NCBI RefSeq assembly: GCF_037948395.1
Contig: NZ_CP149940.1
Coordinates: 1,240,001 to 1,304,000, forward strand
Direction: 5' to 3'
Length of the DNA: 64,000 nt
Source of the DNA: Serratia nevei
GTDB lineage: Bacteria; Pseudomonadota; Gammaproteobacteria; Enterobacterales; Enterobacteriaceae
Shown here: positions 1-8,845 of the stretch, one piece after another
Layout: each line of letters starts with the position of its first letter
Numbering within the stretch: position 1 is the stretch's first letter
Notes under the pieces: generated by a model
Database searches by the model: none
Told to the model about the DNA's origin: nothing
What the model saw: only the letters and a program-made list of their open reading frames with translations
Translations under genes and position numbers: made by a program

Positions 1-25
1 CGGGGGCAGTTAAGGGAATTCAACG

Positions 26-352
26 ATGAAAAAAATCATGCTGATGTTGGCGGCCGCCGCGGCCTTGAGCGCCTGTGCGCAACCCGCCGCACCGCCGGAA
101 GATGCCAAATTGAAGCAGGCTTACAGCGCCTGCATCAACACCGCCGAAGGTTCGCCGGAGCGTCTGCAACCCTGTAAGGCGGTGCTGAACGTGCTGAAAC
201 AAGAGAAGCAGCACCAGCAGTTCGCCGCGCAGGAAACGGTGCGGGTGATGGATTATCAGAACTGCATTATGGCGGTGCACAGCGGTAACGGTCAGGCTTA
301 CGACGCCAAGTGCGGCAAGCTGTGGCAAGAAATTCGCGATAACAATAATTAA
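26..352 (+). CDS. chiQ: ChiQ-like chitin-inducible lipoprotein
   Basis: A 108-residue outer-membrane lipoprotein candidate. The N-terminus is a lipoprotein signal peptide with lipobox Leu-Ser-Ala-Cys, Cys17 being the lipidated residue. The mature part is small and has four more cysteines (36, 50, 80, 96), which could form two disulfides in the periplasm. The ribosome site AAGGGAA lies nine bases before the ATG. It sits 13 bp before the chitobiase gene, so the two are probably one operon. In S. marcescens the chitoporin operon is chiP-chiQ-ctb, and the size, lipobox and position fit ChiQ (E. coli YbfN). Its biochemical role is not established. chiP would lie just left of the window. Confidence 0.8.
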   Translation: MKKIMLMLAAAAALSACAQPAAPPEDAKLKQAYSACINTAEGSPERLQPCKAVLNVLKQEKQHQQFAAQETVRVMDYQNCIMAVHSGNGQAYDAKCGKLWQEIRDNNN

Positions 353-365
353 GAAGGACAAGAAC

Positions 366-3023
366 ATGAACGCATTCAAACTGAGCGCATTAGCCGCGTT
401 GACGGCAACGATGGGATTTCTGGGCGGCATGGGAAACGCCATGGCCGATCAACAGCTGGTGGATCAGCTGAGCCAGCTGAAGCTGAACGTAAAAATGCTG
501 GATAACCGCGCCGGCGAAAACGGCGTGGATTGCGCGGCGCTGGGCGCCGACTGGGCCTCATGCAACCGGGTGTTGTTCACCCTCAGCAACGACGGCCAGG
601 CGATCGACGGTAAAGACTGGGTCATCTATTTCCACAGCCCGCGCCAGACCCTGCGGGTAGACAACGACCAGTTCAAGATTGCTCACCTCACCGGCGATCT
701 GTACAAGCTGGAGCCGACCGCCAAATTCAGCGGCTTCCCGGCCGGTAAGGCGGTGGAAATCCCGGTGGTCGCCGAATATTGGCAGCTGTTCAGAAACGAC
801 TTCCTGCCGCGCTGGTATGCCACGTCCGGCGACGCCAAGCCGAAAATGCTGGCGAATACCGACACCGAAAACCTGGACCAGTTTGTGGCGCCGTTCACCG
901 GCGACCAGTGGAAGCGCACCAAGGACGACAAAAACATTCTGATGACGCCGGCTTCGCGCTTTGTCAGCAATGCCGATCTGCAGACGCTGCCTGCCGGCGC
1001 GCTGCGCGGCCAGATCGTGCCGACGCCGATGCAGGTGAAGGTTCACGCGCAGGACGTCGATTTGCGCAAAGGGGTATCGCCGGATCTAAGCACGCTGGTC
1101 AAGCCGGCGGCGGACGTCGTCAACCAGCGCTTCGCGCTGCTGGGCGTGCCGGTTCAGGCCAACGGCTATCCGATCAAGACCGACATCCAGCCGGGCAAGT
1201 TTAAAGGCGCGATGGCGGTGCCGGGCGCCTATGAGCTGAAAATCGGCAAGAAAGAGGCGCGGGTGATCGGCTTCGATCAGGCCGGGGTGTTCTACGGGCT
1301 GCAGTCGATCCTGTCGTTAGTGCCGAGCGACGGCAGCGGCAAGATCGCCACGCTGGACGCCAGCGATGCGCCGCGCTTCCAGTATCGCGGCATTTTCCTC
1401 GACGTAGCGCGCAACTTCCATAAGAAGGACGCGGTGCTGCGCCTGTTGGATCAAATGGCGGCCTACAAGCTCAACAAATTCCACTTCCACCTGAGCGATG
1501 ACGAAGGCTGGCGCATCGAGATCCCCGGTTTGCCTGAGCTGACGGAGGTCGGCGGCCAGCGCTGCCACGATCTGAGCGAAACCACCTGTCTGCTGCCGCA
1601 GTACGGCCAGGGGCCGGACGTCTACGGCGGCTTCTTCAGCCGTCAGGACTATATCGACATCATCAAATACGCCCAGGCACGCCAGATTGAAGTGATCCCG
1701 GAGATCGACATGCCGGCACACGCCCGCGCCGCGGTGGTCTCGATGGAAGCGCGCTATAAAAAGCTGCATGCCGCCGGGAAAGAGCAAGAGGCCAACGAAT
1801 TCCGCCTGGTGGATCCGACCGATACCTCCAACACCACCTCCGTGCAGTTCTTTAACCGCCAGAGCTACCTGAACCCGTGCCTGGATTCTTCCCAGCGTTT
1901 TGTCGACAAGGTGATCGGCGAGATCGCCCAGATGCATAAAGAGGCCGGCCAGCCGATCAAGACCTGGCACTTCGGCGGCGACGAAGCGAAAAACATTCGC
2001 CTGGGCGCCGGCTACACCGACAAGGCGAAACCGGAGCCGGGCAAAGGCATCATCGATCAGAGCAACGAAGACAAGCCGTGGGCCAAGTCGCAGGTGTGCC
2101 AGACGATGATCAAAGAAGGCAAGGTGGCCGACATGGAGCATCTGCCGAGCTACTTCGGCCAAGAGGTCAGCAAGCTGGTGAAGGCGCACGGCATCGACAG
2201 AATGCAGGCTTGGCAGGATGGCTTGAAAGACGCCGAGAACGCGAAGGCGTTCGCCACCTCGCGCGTGGGCGTCAACTTCTGGGATACCCTGTACTGGGGC
2301 GGTTTCGATAGCGTCAACGACTGGGCCAACAAAGGGTATGAAGTGGTGGTTTCCAACCCGGACTACGTCTACATGGACTTCCCTTACGAGGTGAACCCGG
2401 ACGAGCGCGGTTACTACTGGGGTACCCGCTTCAGCGACGAGCGCAAGGTGTTCAGCTTCGCGCCGGATAACATGCCGCAGAACGCGGAAACTTCGGTCGA
2501 CCGCGACGGCAACCACTTCAACGCCAAGAGCGACAAGCCGTGGCCGGGCGCCTACGGGCTGTCCGCTCAGCTGTGGAGCGAAACCCAGCGCACCGATCCG
2601 CAGATGGAATACATGATTTTCCCACGCGCGCTGTCGGTGGCTGAACGCGCCTGGCACCGCGCCGGTTGGGAGCAGGACTACCGCGCCGGCCGCGAATACA
2701 AAGGCGGGGAAACCCACTTTGTCGATACCAAGACGCTGGAGAAAGACTGGCTGCGCTTCGCCAATATCCTGGGGCAGCGTGAACTGGCCAAGCTGGACAA
2801 AGGTGGCGTCGCTTACCGTCTGCCGGTGCCGGGCGCACGCGTAGCGGGCGGCAAGCTGGAGGCGAATATCGCGCTGCCGGGATTGGGCATCGAGTACTCC
2901 ACCGACGGCGGCAAGCAGTGGCAGCGCTATGACGCCAAGGCCAAGCCTGCGGTGTCCGGTGAGGTGCAGGTGCGTTCGGTTAGCCCGGACGGCAAGCGCT
3001 ACAGCCGCGCCGAGAAGGTCTAA
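366..3023 (+). CDS. ctb: Chitobiase (N,N'-diacetylchitobiase, GH20 beta-N-acetylhexosaminidase)
   Basis: An 885-residue periplasmic enzyme that splits chitobiose and short chito-oligomers into N-acetylglucosamine. A signal peptide of about 27 residues ends at Ala-Met-Ala. Next come an N-terminal beta-sandwich domain, a small alpha/beta domain near 215-335, the GH20 TIM barrel from about 336 to 765, and a C-terminal Ig-like domain. The catalytic pair is in the motif HFGGDEAKN, and counting from this ATG gives Asp539-Glu540, as described for the S. marcescens enzyme of the same length. The RBS AAGGAC precedes the start. It follows the ChiQ-like gene by 13 bp, which fits chitoporin-dependent chitobiose uptake and hydrolysis. 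Confidence 0.96.
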   Translation: MNAFKLSALAALTATMGFLGGMGNAMADQQLVDQLSQLKLNVKMLDNRAGENGVDCAALGADWASCNRVLFTLSNDGQAIDGKDWVIYFHSPRQTLRVDNDQFKIAHLTGDLYKLEPTAKFSGFPAGKAVEIPVVAEYWQLFRNDFLPRWYATSGDAKPKMLANTDTENLDQFVAPFTGDQWKRTKDDKNILMTPASRFVSNADLQTLPAGALRGQIVPTPMQVKVHAQDVDLRKGVSPDLSTLVKPAADVVNQRFALLGVPVQANGYPIKTDIQPGKFKGAMAVPGAYELKIGKKEARVIGFDQAGVFYGLQSILSLVPSDGSGKIATLDASDAPRFQYRGIFLDVARNFHKKDAVLRLLDQMAAYKLNKFHFHLSDDEGWRIEIPGLPELTEVGGQRCHDLSETTCLLPQYGQGPDVYGGFFSRQDYIDIIKYAQARQIEVIPEIDMPAHARAAVVSMEARYKKLHAAGKEQEANEFRLVDPTDTSNTTSVQFFNRQSYLNPCLDSSQRFVDKVIGEIAQMHKEAGQPIKTWHFGGDEAKNIRLGAGYTDKAKPEPGKGIIDQSNEDKPWAKSQVCQTMIKEGKVADMEHLPSYFGQEVSKLVKAHGIDRMQAWQDGLKDAENAKAFATSRVGVNFWDTLYWGGFDSVNDWANKGYEVVVSNPDYVYMDFPYEVNPDERGYYWGTRFSDERKVFSFAPDNMPQNAETSVDRDGNHFNAKSDKPWPGAYGLSAQLWSETQRTDPQMEYMIFPRALSVAERAWHRAGWEQDYRAGREYKGGETHFVDTKTLEKDWLRFANILGQRELAKLDKGGVAYRLPVPGARVAGGKLEANIALPGLGIEYSTDGGKQWQRYDAKAKPAVSGEVQVRSVSPDGKRYSRAEKV

Positions 3024-3177
3024 GCCCGGTGCAACGGCCTGCTGCCCTGGCGGCGGCCGTATAACGAAGGGGGAATGCGTTCGCCCGCGCGTGTCGGCGT
3101 AGGGCGGACGTTGTAGTGAGAGTAGTACGTGGAGTAGCAGTGCCGCTGCAATTGTGATATTTCATGACATGATTTTC

Positions 3178-3202
3178 CCCCGGCTTGTCCGGGGATTTTT
3201 TT
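3178..3202 (+). terminator. Terminator after chitobiase gene
   Basis: A 6-bp stem CCCCGG/CCGGGG with a 5-nt loop is followed by A and seven Ts. It ends the chiQ-ctb transcript about 155 bp after the ctb stop. Confidence 0.8.
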
Positions 3203-3224
3203 GCCCTTTGCACGGCAGGCATAA

Positions 3225-3253
3225 AAAAACCGCCTCTGCGTGAGGCGGTTTTT
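3225..3253. terminator. Bidirectional terminator between ctb and fur
   Basis: Stem AAAAACCGCCTC/GAGGCGGTTTTT with a 5-nt loop. The A and T runs on both sides make it usable in both directions. It lies 15 bp after the fur stop on the minus strand and is probably the main fur terminator. Confidence 0.85.
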
Positions 3254-3268
3254 CATAGCCGGTCAGGC

Positions 3269-3715
3269 TTATTTCTTGTCGTGCAGCGTTTCGTCTTCGC
3301 GACAGTCACCGGTTTCACAGTGGCCGTACAGGTACAGGCTGTGGTTGGTGAGCTTGATGCCGTGCTGCTTGGCGATGTCACGCTGGCGCACTTCGATGGA
3401 TTCGTCGCTGAATTCGATCACTTTGCCGCAGTCCAGGCAAATCAGGTGATCGTGGTGATGCTGTTGGGTCAGCTCGAACACGGACTTGCCGCCTTCGAAA
3501 TTGTGACGTGTCACAATGCCCGCATCGTCAAACTGGTTCAGTACGCGATAAACCGTTGCCAGCCCGATCTCTTCGCCCATATCAATCAGTTTTTTGTACA
3601 AATCTTCCGCACTGACGTGATGGCATTCCGGATTTTGCAGTACTTCCAGGATTTTGAGTCGCGGAAGCGTGACTTTTAAGCCGGCCTTCTTCAATGCGAT
3701 GTTGTTGTCGGTCAT
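3269..3715 (-). CDS. fur: Ferric uptake regulator Fur
   Basis: A 148-residue dimeric Fe(II)-dependent repressor, the same length as E. coli Fur. The N-terminal winged helix (about 1-80) contains the recognition segment around GLATVYRVLNQF. The C-terminal dimerisation domain has the His-rich metal motif HHHDHLICLDCG near 86-97 and a second Cys pair (HCETGDC). The RBS AACAGGAC precedes the ATG. It lies downstream of fldA on the same strand with no strong terminator between, as in E. coli, where fldA read-through adds to fur expression. A consensus -10 upstream gives it its own promoter. Confidence 0.97.
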   Translation of the reverse strand: MTDNNIALKKAGLKVTLPRLKILEVLQNPECHHVSAEDLYKKLIDMGEEIGLATVYRVLNQFDDAGIVTRHNFEGGKSVFELTQQHHHDHLICLDCGKVIEFSDESIEVRQRDIAKQHGIKLTNHSLYLYGHCETGDCREDETLHDKK

Positions 3716-3738
3716 GCGAATTCAGTCCTGTTACTATG

Positions 3739-3801
3739 CTAATCAAGTTGAGGCGTACTCGCCTGTGGCATCGGTCGGCACAAAGAGTTAATGCGTCTCA
3801 T
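3739..3801 (-). CDS. Possible leader peptide upstream of fur (uof-like)
   Basis: A 20-codon open frame beginning MRRINS stops 23 bases before the fur start, in the position of the E. coli uof leader, which couples fur translation to the sRNA RyhB. Its ATG lies inside the -10 box of the proximal fur promoter, so only transcripts starting further upstream, for example read-through from fldA, could translate it. No Shine-Dalgarno is obvious. This is a candidate by position only. Confidence 0.25.
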   Translation of the reverse strand: MRRINSLCRPMPQASTPQLD

Positions 3802-3828
3802 TATAGAACCGGTTGTACTAAATGGAAA
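3800..3828 (-). promoter_or_regulatory. Proximal fur promoter
   Basis: On the minus strand, -35 TTTCCA and a perfect -10 TATAAT are separated by 17 bp, about 85 bp before the fur ATG. Confidence 0.6.
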
Positions 3829-4044
3829 CCGCCGGTTGTTAACAAAGATATAATTGCACTATTGCATGTTTTGCATGCAACGCCTTGATGGATGGGATAA
3901 ACCGATATCTCAGTCTACCGTGACGGGGTGGGAAGTTACAAATCTGTAGCTTCTATCGCAGCAATCCCTGCTGCCGATGACGGCCCTGTGGGCACACTAT
4001 GCACTTTACAGGGCCTTTGTTCAACCTTTCGCCAGTGCCGGGGC
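3829..4044. other. fldA-fur intergenic region
   Basis: About 330 bp separate fldA from fur. A long-loop hairpin (GGCCCTGT/ACAGGGCC, 3982-4016) lies after fldA but has no T-run on the minus side, so read-through into fur is plausible. I see no convincing 19-bp Fur box here. Confidence 0.4.
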
Positions 4045-4584
4045 TTAGCCGACGATATCGGCCAGGCTCAGCTCTTCGACGATTTGTTTGACCCAGGCGT
4101 CCACGCGCTCGTTGGTCAGCTCAGGCTGACGGTCTTCGTCGATCGCCAGACCGATGAAGTGGTTGTCGTCCGCCAGGCCTTTGGAGGCCTCGAAGTGGTA
4201 GCCTTTGGTCGGCCAGTGGCCCACGATGGCCGCGCCACGCGGTTCGATGATGTCGCGGATGGTGCCCATCGCGTCACAGAAGTATTCCGCGTAGTCTTCC
4301 TGGTCGCCGCAGCCGAACAGCGCCACCAGTTTGCCGTTGAAGTCGACTTCTTCCAGCGTCGGGAAGAAATCATCCCAGTCACACTGCGCTTCACCGTAGT
4401 ACCAGGTCGGGATACCCAGCAGCAGGATATCGAACCCTTCCAGGTCTTCTTTGCTGCTTTTAGCGATGTCATGCACTTCAGAGACGTCGTCGCCAAACTG
4501 TTTCTGGAGAATTTTCTGGATCATTTTGGCAATGTTTTCGGTATTGCCAGTGTCGCTGCCAAAGAAAATGCCTACAGTAGCCAT
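4045..4584 (-). CDS. fldA: Flavodoxin I
   Basis: A 179-residue FMN-binding electron carrier, needed for example by radical-SAM enzymes and methionine synthase reactivation. The phosphate-binding loop FGSDTGNTENIA is at residues 7-18. The long-chain flavodoxin signature continues with TWYYGEAQCDWDDF around the FMN-stacking aromatics and ends in the acidic C-terminal third. The ATG encoding MATVGIFF is chosen over an in-frame ATG eight codons upstream because it matches the family start and has AAAGGTT before it. It is followed by fur on the same strand, linking redox and iron control. Confidence 0.96.
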   Translation of the reverse strand: MATVGIFFGSDTGNTENIAKMIQKILQKQFGDDVSEVHDIAKSSKEDLEGFDILLLGIPTWYYGEAQCDWDDFFPTLEEVDFNGKLVALFGCGDQEDYAEYFCDAMGTIRDIIEPRGAAIVGHWPTKGYHFEASKGLADDNHFIGLAIDEDRQPELTNERVDAWVKQIVEELSLADIVG

Positions 4585-4848
4585 ATCGCGTATAACCTTT
4601 AAATTCAAGTAATTGCATTACTCGACGCCGGCACTGCCGCCGCTGACGCCGATTAAAATGATGCCATGGCAAGAGCCTTTCGCCTCCGGGGCGGGCGCCG
4701 ACAGGCGCAGTCTCTTACCGGTAAATGCGTATCATGCCAGAAAGTGGCGCCGGGGTTTTATCGCATTTATGCGATGCCGGAGAATGAAGAAAAGCGTGGT
4801 CGATCCGGCGTTGTCCTTAACGCCGCGCCGCGCGTGCGGCCGAAGAGA

Positions 4849-5136
4849 TCAATGTTCCGGCTGTTCTTCCGCCAGTTGTGCCAACAGCATCTGCTCGATG
4901 AGTTCGCTGCGGCTGATGTTGCGCTGTTCCGCCAGTTTGTTCAGGGCGTCCACCGCATCCGCGTTGATTTTCAGCTCTACGCGCCGCAATCCACGCACTT
5001 TATCGCGCCGTAACTGATTGCGCTTATTGATTCTAAGCTGTTCATCGCGGGAAAGCGGGTTGGTTTTCGGGCGCCCCGGACGGCGTTCATCTGCGAACAG
5101 ATCCAGCGTCGTGCGATCCGTTTGTTCTTTTGCCAT
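4849..5136 (-). CDS. ybfE: YbfE-family small DNA-binding-like protein
   Basis: A 95-residue protein matching the E. coli YbfE family, which is LexA-regulated in E. coli and of unknown function. After MAKEQTDRTTLDLF comes an AT-hook-like patch (RRPGRPKTNP). A basic segment and a ribbon-helix-helix-like unit follow (VELKINADAVDALNKL, then NISRSELIEQML). The start is set at MAKEQ by family comparison; the open frame runs 27 codons further upstream without RBS support. I see no clear LexA box in its upstream region. It lies between ybfF and fldA on the minus strand. Confidence 0.85.
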   Translation of the reverse strand: MAKEQTDRTTLDLFADERRPGRPKTNPLSRDEQLRINKRNQLRRDKVRGLRRVELKINADAVDALNKLAEQRNISRSELIEQMLLAQLAEEQPEH

Positions 5137-5248
5137 AGGTAGCGGTACTGCAAGGGAGTTTGCATCAAAAAGCGCTCGCACGCTTCCGGAGGCATCGGTT
5201 AACACACTTCGGGCCAATAAACCCTAACCCAAATTCACCCCCGAACCG

Positions 5249-5285
5249 GCGTTCGCGAACGCGCTGGCGCGGTGGCAAAATTATA
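5249..5285 (-). promoter_or_regulatory. ybfE promoter -10 with downstream palindrome
   Basis: On the minus strand a perfect -10 TATAAT (5280-5285) is followed, where transcription would start, by the 14-bp perfect palindrome GCGTTCGCGAACGC (5249-5262). The -35 is poor. The palindrome could be an operator, but I do not recognise the regulator. Confidence 0.45.
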
Positions 5286-5339
5286 GCGCGCCATATTACC
5301 CCAGCAGATGGAGCGACGACAATGCCTAACTGCGGGCTA

Positions 5340-5373
5340 AACGCGCTAAGCCGTTATCTTTAGCGCGTTTTTT
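5340..5373. terminator. Strong hairpin with T-run downstream of ybfF
   Basis: A 10-bp stem AACGCGCTAA/TTAGCGCGTT with a 10-nt loop. On the plus strand it is followed by six Ts; on the minus strand, where ybfF ends 20 bp before, the tail is only GTTTAG. It may weakly terminate ybfF, but its better orientation points at a plus-strand transcript for which I see no gene. Confidence 0.6.
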
Positions 5374-5392
5374 CGCCAGGTGAGTGCGTTTT

Positions 5393-6154
5393 TCAGGCTT
5401 CGTCGAGGAAACGGTGAATGGCGCGCAGCACCGCTTCCGGTTTTTCGGCGTGCACCCAATGGCCGGTGCCGGCGACGACGTGCGCGCGGGCCTGCGGGAA
5501 CTGGCGGGCGATGTCCGCACGGTAGCTGTCCTGCACGTACGGCGACAGGCCGCCGCGAATGAACAGGGTCGGATGCGGCCAGGCCGGGACTTCCTGCCAG
5601 CCGGTGATGTCTTCGTAGCGTTCGATCAGCACCGGCAGGTTGAAGCGCCATTCGCCGTTGTGGAAGGACTTCAGCAGGAACTGGATCACGCCTTCTTCCT
5701 GCAGGTAGTCGCGCATCAGCTGGGCAGCCGCCTGGCGCTGGGTGATGCCGGCGGCGCTGACGGCCTTCAGCGCGGCGAAGATCTCGTCGTGGCGGCGGGT
5801 CTGGTAATTCACCGGCGCGACGTCGATGACGATCAGCCTGGCGACGCGCTCGGGCGCGATGGCGGTCAGCGCCATCGCCGCTTTGCCGCCCATCGAATGG
5901 CCGATGACGATCGCTTTTTCCAGCTGCAGTTCGTCGAGCAGCGCCAGCAGATCCTGCGCCATGGCGGGGTAGTTCATGTCGTCGGCGCGCGGGGAGAGGC
6001 CGTGGTTGCGCAGATCGACCTTGATCACCGTGTGCTGTTTATGCAGATCGCGCGCCAGCACGCCCAGGTTGTCCAGATTGCCGAACAGCCCGTGGATCAG
6101 CAGCACCGGCAGCGCGTCTGACTCGGCGGCCAGCAGTTGATAATGTAATTTCAT
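5393..6154 (-). CDS. ybfF: Alpha/beta-hydrolase esterase YbfF
   Basis: A 253-residue alpha/beta hydrolase acting on acyl esters; E. coli YbfF is active on malonyl-CoA and palmitoyl-CoA. The oxyanion region HGLFGNLDNLG lies near 21-31. The nucleophile elbow is GHSMGGKAAMAL (Ser near 86), and the catalytic His sits in the C-terminal motif GTGHWVHAEKP. I use the ATG encoding MKLHYQ because the family begins there; an ATG four codons upstream (6166) is possible and neither has a clear RBS. It is divergent from seqA, as in E. coli. Confidence 0.92.
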   Translation of the reverse strand: MKLHYQLLAAESDALPVLLIHGLFGNLDNLGVLARDLHKQHTVIKVDLRNHGLSPRADDMNYPAMAQDLLALLDELQLEKAIVIGHSMGGKAAMALTAIAPERVARLIVIDVAPVNYQTRRHDEIFAALKAVSAAGITQRQAAAQLMRDYLQEEGVIQFLLKSFHNGEWRFNLPVLIERYEDITGWQEVPAWPHPTLFIRGGLSPYVQDSYRADIARQFPQARAHVVAGTGHWVHAEKPEAVLRAIHRFLDEA

Positions 6155-6321
6155 GGCGAAGTTCATACTGAGAGAGATTCAGATTAGGGTATCATGATTG
6201 AATCGCACGATGAATCATGCGGAATTTTCGCGGCGCGGGCTTGGCAGTGCCGGCTATAGGTATTAGTCTGCATTTTCCGTCCGGAGGCACATTGTTGTGT
6301 TCGCCCCAGCGCTTTTAACCT

Positions 6322-6327
6322 TATAAT
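6322..6327 (+). promoter_or_regulatory. seqA promoter -10 box
   Basis: A perfect TATAAT lies about 60 bp before seqA. The -35 is weak; TTGTGT is present but 21 bp away. Confidence 0.4.
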
Positions 6328-6390
6328 CCCATGGCTTGAATGCAGGATCTGGCTTCAGGTTCTAAGTAGAAAAAACAGTATTGGATAAAG

Positions 6391-6933
6391 ATGAAAACTA
6401 TTGAAGTCGACGAAGAGCTTTACCGTTATATTGCCAGCCACACGCAACACATCGGTGAAAGCGCGTCCGATATTTTACGCCGCATGTTGAAATTCACCGC
6501 CGGGCAACCGGTGCGCGCGTTGCCTGCCGCCAGTGCGCCGCAGTCCGTCGAGCTGGAAAAAACGGCGCCGGCGCAGCGTCCGCGCGATCGCGTGCGCGCC
6601 ATGCGCGAGCTGCTGTTGTCGGATGAATATGCCGAGCAGAACAAAGCGGTCAACCGTTTCATGCTGGTGCTGTCCACCCTGTATACCCTCGATGCCGCCG
6701 GTTTCGCCGCCGCCACCGAGGCGTTGACCGGCCGTACCCGCACCTATTTCGCCGGCGATCAGCAGACCTTGCTGGCCAACGGCACGCATACCAAGCCGAA
6801 GCATGTACCGGGCACCCCTTACTGGGTGATCACCAATACCAATACCGGCCGCAAACGCAGCATGATTGAACACATCATGCAGGCCATGCAGTTCCCGGCG
6901 GAACTGATCGAGAAAGTTTGCGGTACCGTCTAA
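6391..6933 (+). CDS. seqA: Negative modulator of replication initiation SeqA
   Basis: A 180-residue protein that binds hemimethylated GATC sites, sequesters oriC after initiation and organises new DNA. The N-terminal oligomerisation helix pair (MKTIEVDEELYRYIASHT to about residue 35) is followed by a variable Ala-Pro linker. The C-terminal DNA-binding domain has the loop VITNTNTGRK, which reads the methylated adenine, and ends KVCGTV. It is 71 bp upstream of pgm on the same strand, so seqA-pgm is probably one operon, as in E. coli. Confidence 0.97.
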   Translation: MKTIEVDEELYRYIASHTQHIGESASDILRRMLKFTAGQPVRALPAASAPQSVELEKTAPAQRPRDRVRAMRELLLSDEYAEQNKAVNRFMLVLSTLYTLDAAGFAAATEALTGRTRTYFAGDQQTLLANGTHTKPKHVPGTPYWVITNTNTGRKRSMIEHIMQAMQFPAELIEKVCGTV

Positions 6934-7010
6934 TTTAGCGAACAGCCCGTCATGATGGCCGTGCGCGACGTATTTGCCCGGTCACCGACAGGGATGAGGG
7001 AGATATGTCG

Positions 7011-8654
7011 ATGGCGAATAATCCACGTGCCGGGCAGCCCGCCCGCCAAAGCGATCTGATCAACGTAGCCCAGCTGACGTCGCAGTACTATGTGCTGCAA
7101 CCGGAAGCCGGCAATCCCGCACATGCAGTGAAGTTTGGCACCTCCGGCCACCGCGGCAGCGCGCAGCGCCACAGCTTCAACGAAGCGCACATCCTCGCCA
7201 TCGCTCAGGCGATCGCCGAAGTTCGTCATCAGCAGGGCACCACCGGCCCGTGCTACGTGGGCAAAGACACCCATGCGCTGTCCGAGCCAGCCTTCATTTC
7301 CGTGCTGGAAGTGCTGACCGCCAACGGCGTCGATGTGATCGTGCAGGAAAACAACGGCTTCACGCCAACGCCGGCGGTATCGCACGCCATTCTGTGCCAC
7401 AACCGCCGTGGCGGCGCGCAGGCTGACGGCATCGTCATTACGCCGTCCCATAACCCACCGGAAGACGGCGGCATCAAGTACAACCCGCCGAACGGCGGCC
7501 CGGCCGACACCAACCTGACGTCGGTGATCGAAAAGCGCGCCAACGAACTGCTGGCGCAACAGTTGAAAGGCGTTCAGCGCCAGTCGCTGGACAAGGCCTG
7601 GAACAGCGGCCACCTGCACGCCAAAGACCTGGTGCAGCCTTATGTCGAAGGCCTGGTTGAGGTGGTCGACATGCCGGCCATCCAACGCGCCGGCCTGAAA
7701 CTGGGCGTGGATCCGCTTGGCGGTTCCGGCATCGCCTATTGGCAGCGCGTGGCGGAGCACTACAAGCTGGATCTGACGCTGGTGAACGATTCCATCGATC
7801 AGACCTTCCGCTTTATGCACCTGGACCACGACGGCATCATCCGCATGGACTGTTCGTCCGAGTCGGCGATGGCCGGCCTGCTGGCGCTGCGCGACAAATT
7901 CGATCTGGCGTTCGCCAACGATCCGGATTACGACCGCCACGGCATCGTCACGCCGAAGGGCCTGATGAACCCGAACCATTATCTGGCGGTAGCCATCAAC
8001 TACCTGTTCCAGCATCGCCCGCAGTGGGGCGCTGATGTCGCAGTCGGTAAAACGCTGGTGTCCAGCGCGATGATCGACCGCGTGGTGGCCGACCTGGGCC
8101 GCAAGCTGGTGGAAGTGCCGGTCGGCTTCAAGTGGTTCGTGGACGGCCTGTTCGACGGTAGCCTGGGCTTCGGCGGCGAAGAGAGCGCCGGGGCCTCGTT
8201 CCTGCGCTTCAACGGCAAACCGTGGTCGACGGACAAAGACGGTATCATCATGTGCCTGCTGGCGGCTGAAATCACCGCGGTAACCGGTGAAAACCCGCAG
8301 CATCACTATGACGATCTGGCCAAACGCTTTGGTGCACCAAGCTACAACCGCATCCAGGCGCCAGCGACTGCGGCGCAAAAAGCGGCGCTGTCCAAGCTGT
8401 CGCCGGAGATGGTCAAGGCCAATACCCTGGCGGGCGACCCGATCACCGCCCGTCTGACTGCGGCACCGGGCAACGGCGCGTCGATTGGCGGCCTGAAAGT
8501 GATGACCGACAACGGCTGGTTCGCGGCCCGTCCTTCCGGTACCGAAGACGCATACAAGATCTACTGCGAGAGCTTCCTTGGGGCGGAACACCGCGAGAAA
8601 ATCGAGCACGAAGCGGTCGAGATCGTTAGCGAAGTGCTGGCTTCCGCCAAGTAA
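7011..8654 (+). CDS. pgm: Phosphoglucomutase (alpha-D-glucose-1,6-bisphosphate-dependent)
   Basis: A 547-residue enzyme interconverting glucose-1-phosphate and glucose-6-phosphate, linking glycogen, trehalose and UDP-glucose synthesis to glycolysis. The phosphoserine loop [11 protein letters not shown] places Ser146 exactly as in E. coli Pgm. FGTSGHRG lies near 42-49, the sugar-binding FGGEESAG in domain III and the phosphate-binding RPSGTED in domain IV. Two ATGs occur in frame (7005, 7011). GAGGGAG is only two bases from the first but eight from the second, which also matches the family start. Confidence 0.96.
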   Translation: MANNPRAGQPARQSDLINVAQLTSQYYVLQPEAGNPAHAVKFGTSGHRGSAQRHSFNEAHILAIAQAIAEVRHQQGTTGPCYVGKDTHALSEPAFISVLEVLTANGVDVIVQENNGFTPTPAVSHAILCHNRRGGAQADGIVITPSHNPPEDGGIKYNPPNGGPADTNLTSVIEKRANELLAQQLKGVQRQSLDKAWNSGHLHAKDLVQPYVEGLVEVVDMPAIQRAGLKLGVDPLGGSGIAYWQRVAEHYKLDLTLVNDSIDQTFRFMHLDHDGIIRMDCSSESAMAGLLALRDKFDLAFANDPDYDRHGIVTPKGLMNPNHYLAVAINYLFQHRPQWGADVAVGKTLVSSAMIDRVVADLGRKLVEVPVGFKWFVDGLFDGSLGFGGEESAGASFLRFNGKPWSTDKDGIIMCLLAAEITAVTGENPQHHYDDLAKRFGAPSYNRIQAPATAAQKAALSKLSPEMVKANTLAGDPITARLTAAPGNGASIGGLKVMTDNGWFAARPSGTEDAYKIYCESFLGAEHREKIEHEAVEIVSEVLASAK

Positions 8655-8672
8655 TCGCTTTTCTTGATTGAT

Positions 8673-8702
8673 AAAAAGCGCTGTTTTTACAGCGCTTTTT
8701 TT
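8673..8702 (+). terminator. seqA-pgm terminator
   Basis: Stem AAAAAGCGCTGT/ACAGCGCTTTTT with a 4-nt loop and further Ts, 18 bp after the pgm stop. Confidence 0.92.
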
Positions 8703-8712
8703 ATGCCTGCAA

Positions 8713-8802
8713 TTTAGATATATCTTTTTATCGGCGCACGCTTGCGCATTTAGATATATCGATCTAGATTAGCGTTATCGACGCTGTTTAGATATATCTA
8801 AA
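8713..8802. promoter_or_regulatory. Triple palindromic operator upstream of the PadR gene
   Basis: Three copies of TTTAGATATATC start at 8713, 8749 and 8787. The third is a perfect 16-bp palindrome, TTTAGATATATCTAAA (8787-8802). Palindrome centres are 36 and 38 bp apart. A plausible promoter (TTGCGC at 8743, TAGATT at 8765, 16-bp spacer) has the second copy in its spacer and the third just after the expected start, which suits autorepression by the downstream regulator. Confidence 0.7.
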
Positions 8803-8845
8803 CAACCTTGTATTGATGTTCACTGTTAAAGCGAGGTATCACCCT

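Noticed and set aside
5137..5300. LexA box for ybfE
   Set aside because: E. coli ybfE is SOS-regulated, but no CTGT-N8-ACAG sequence is found upstream here.
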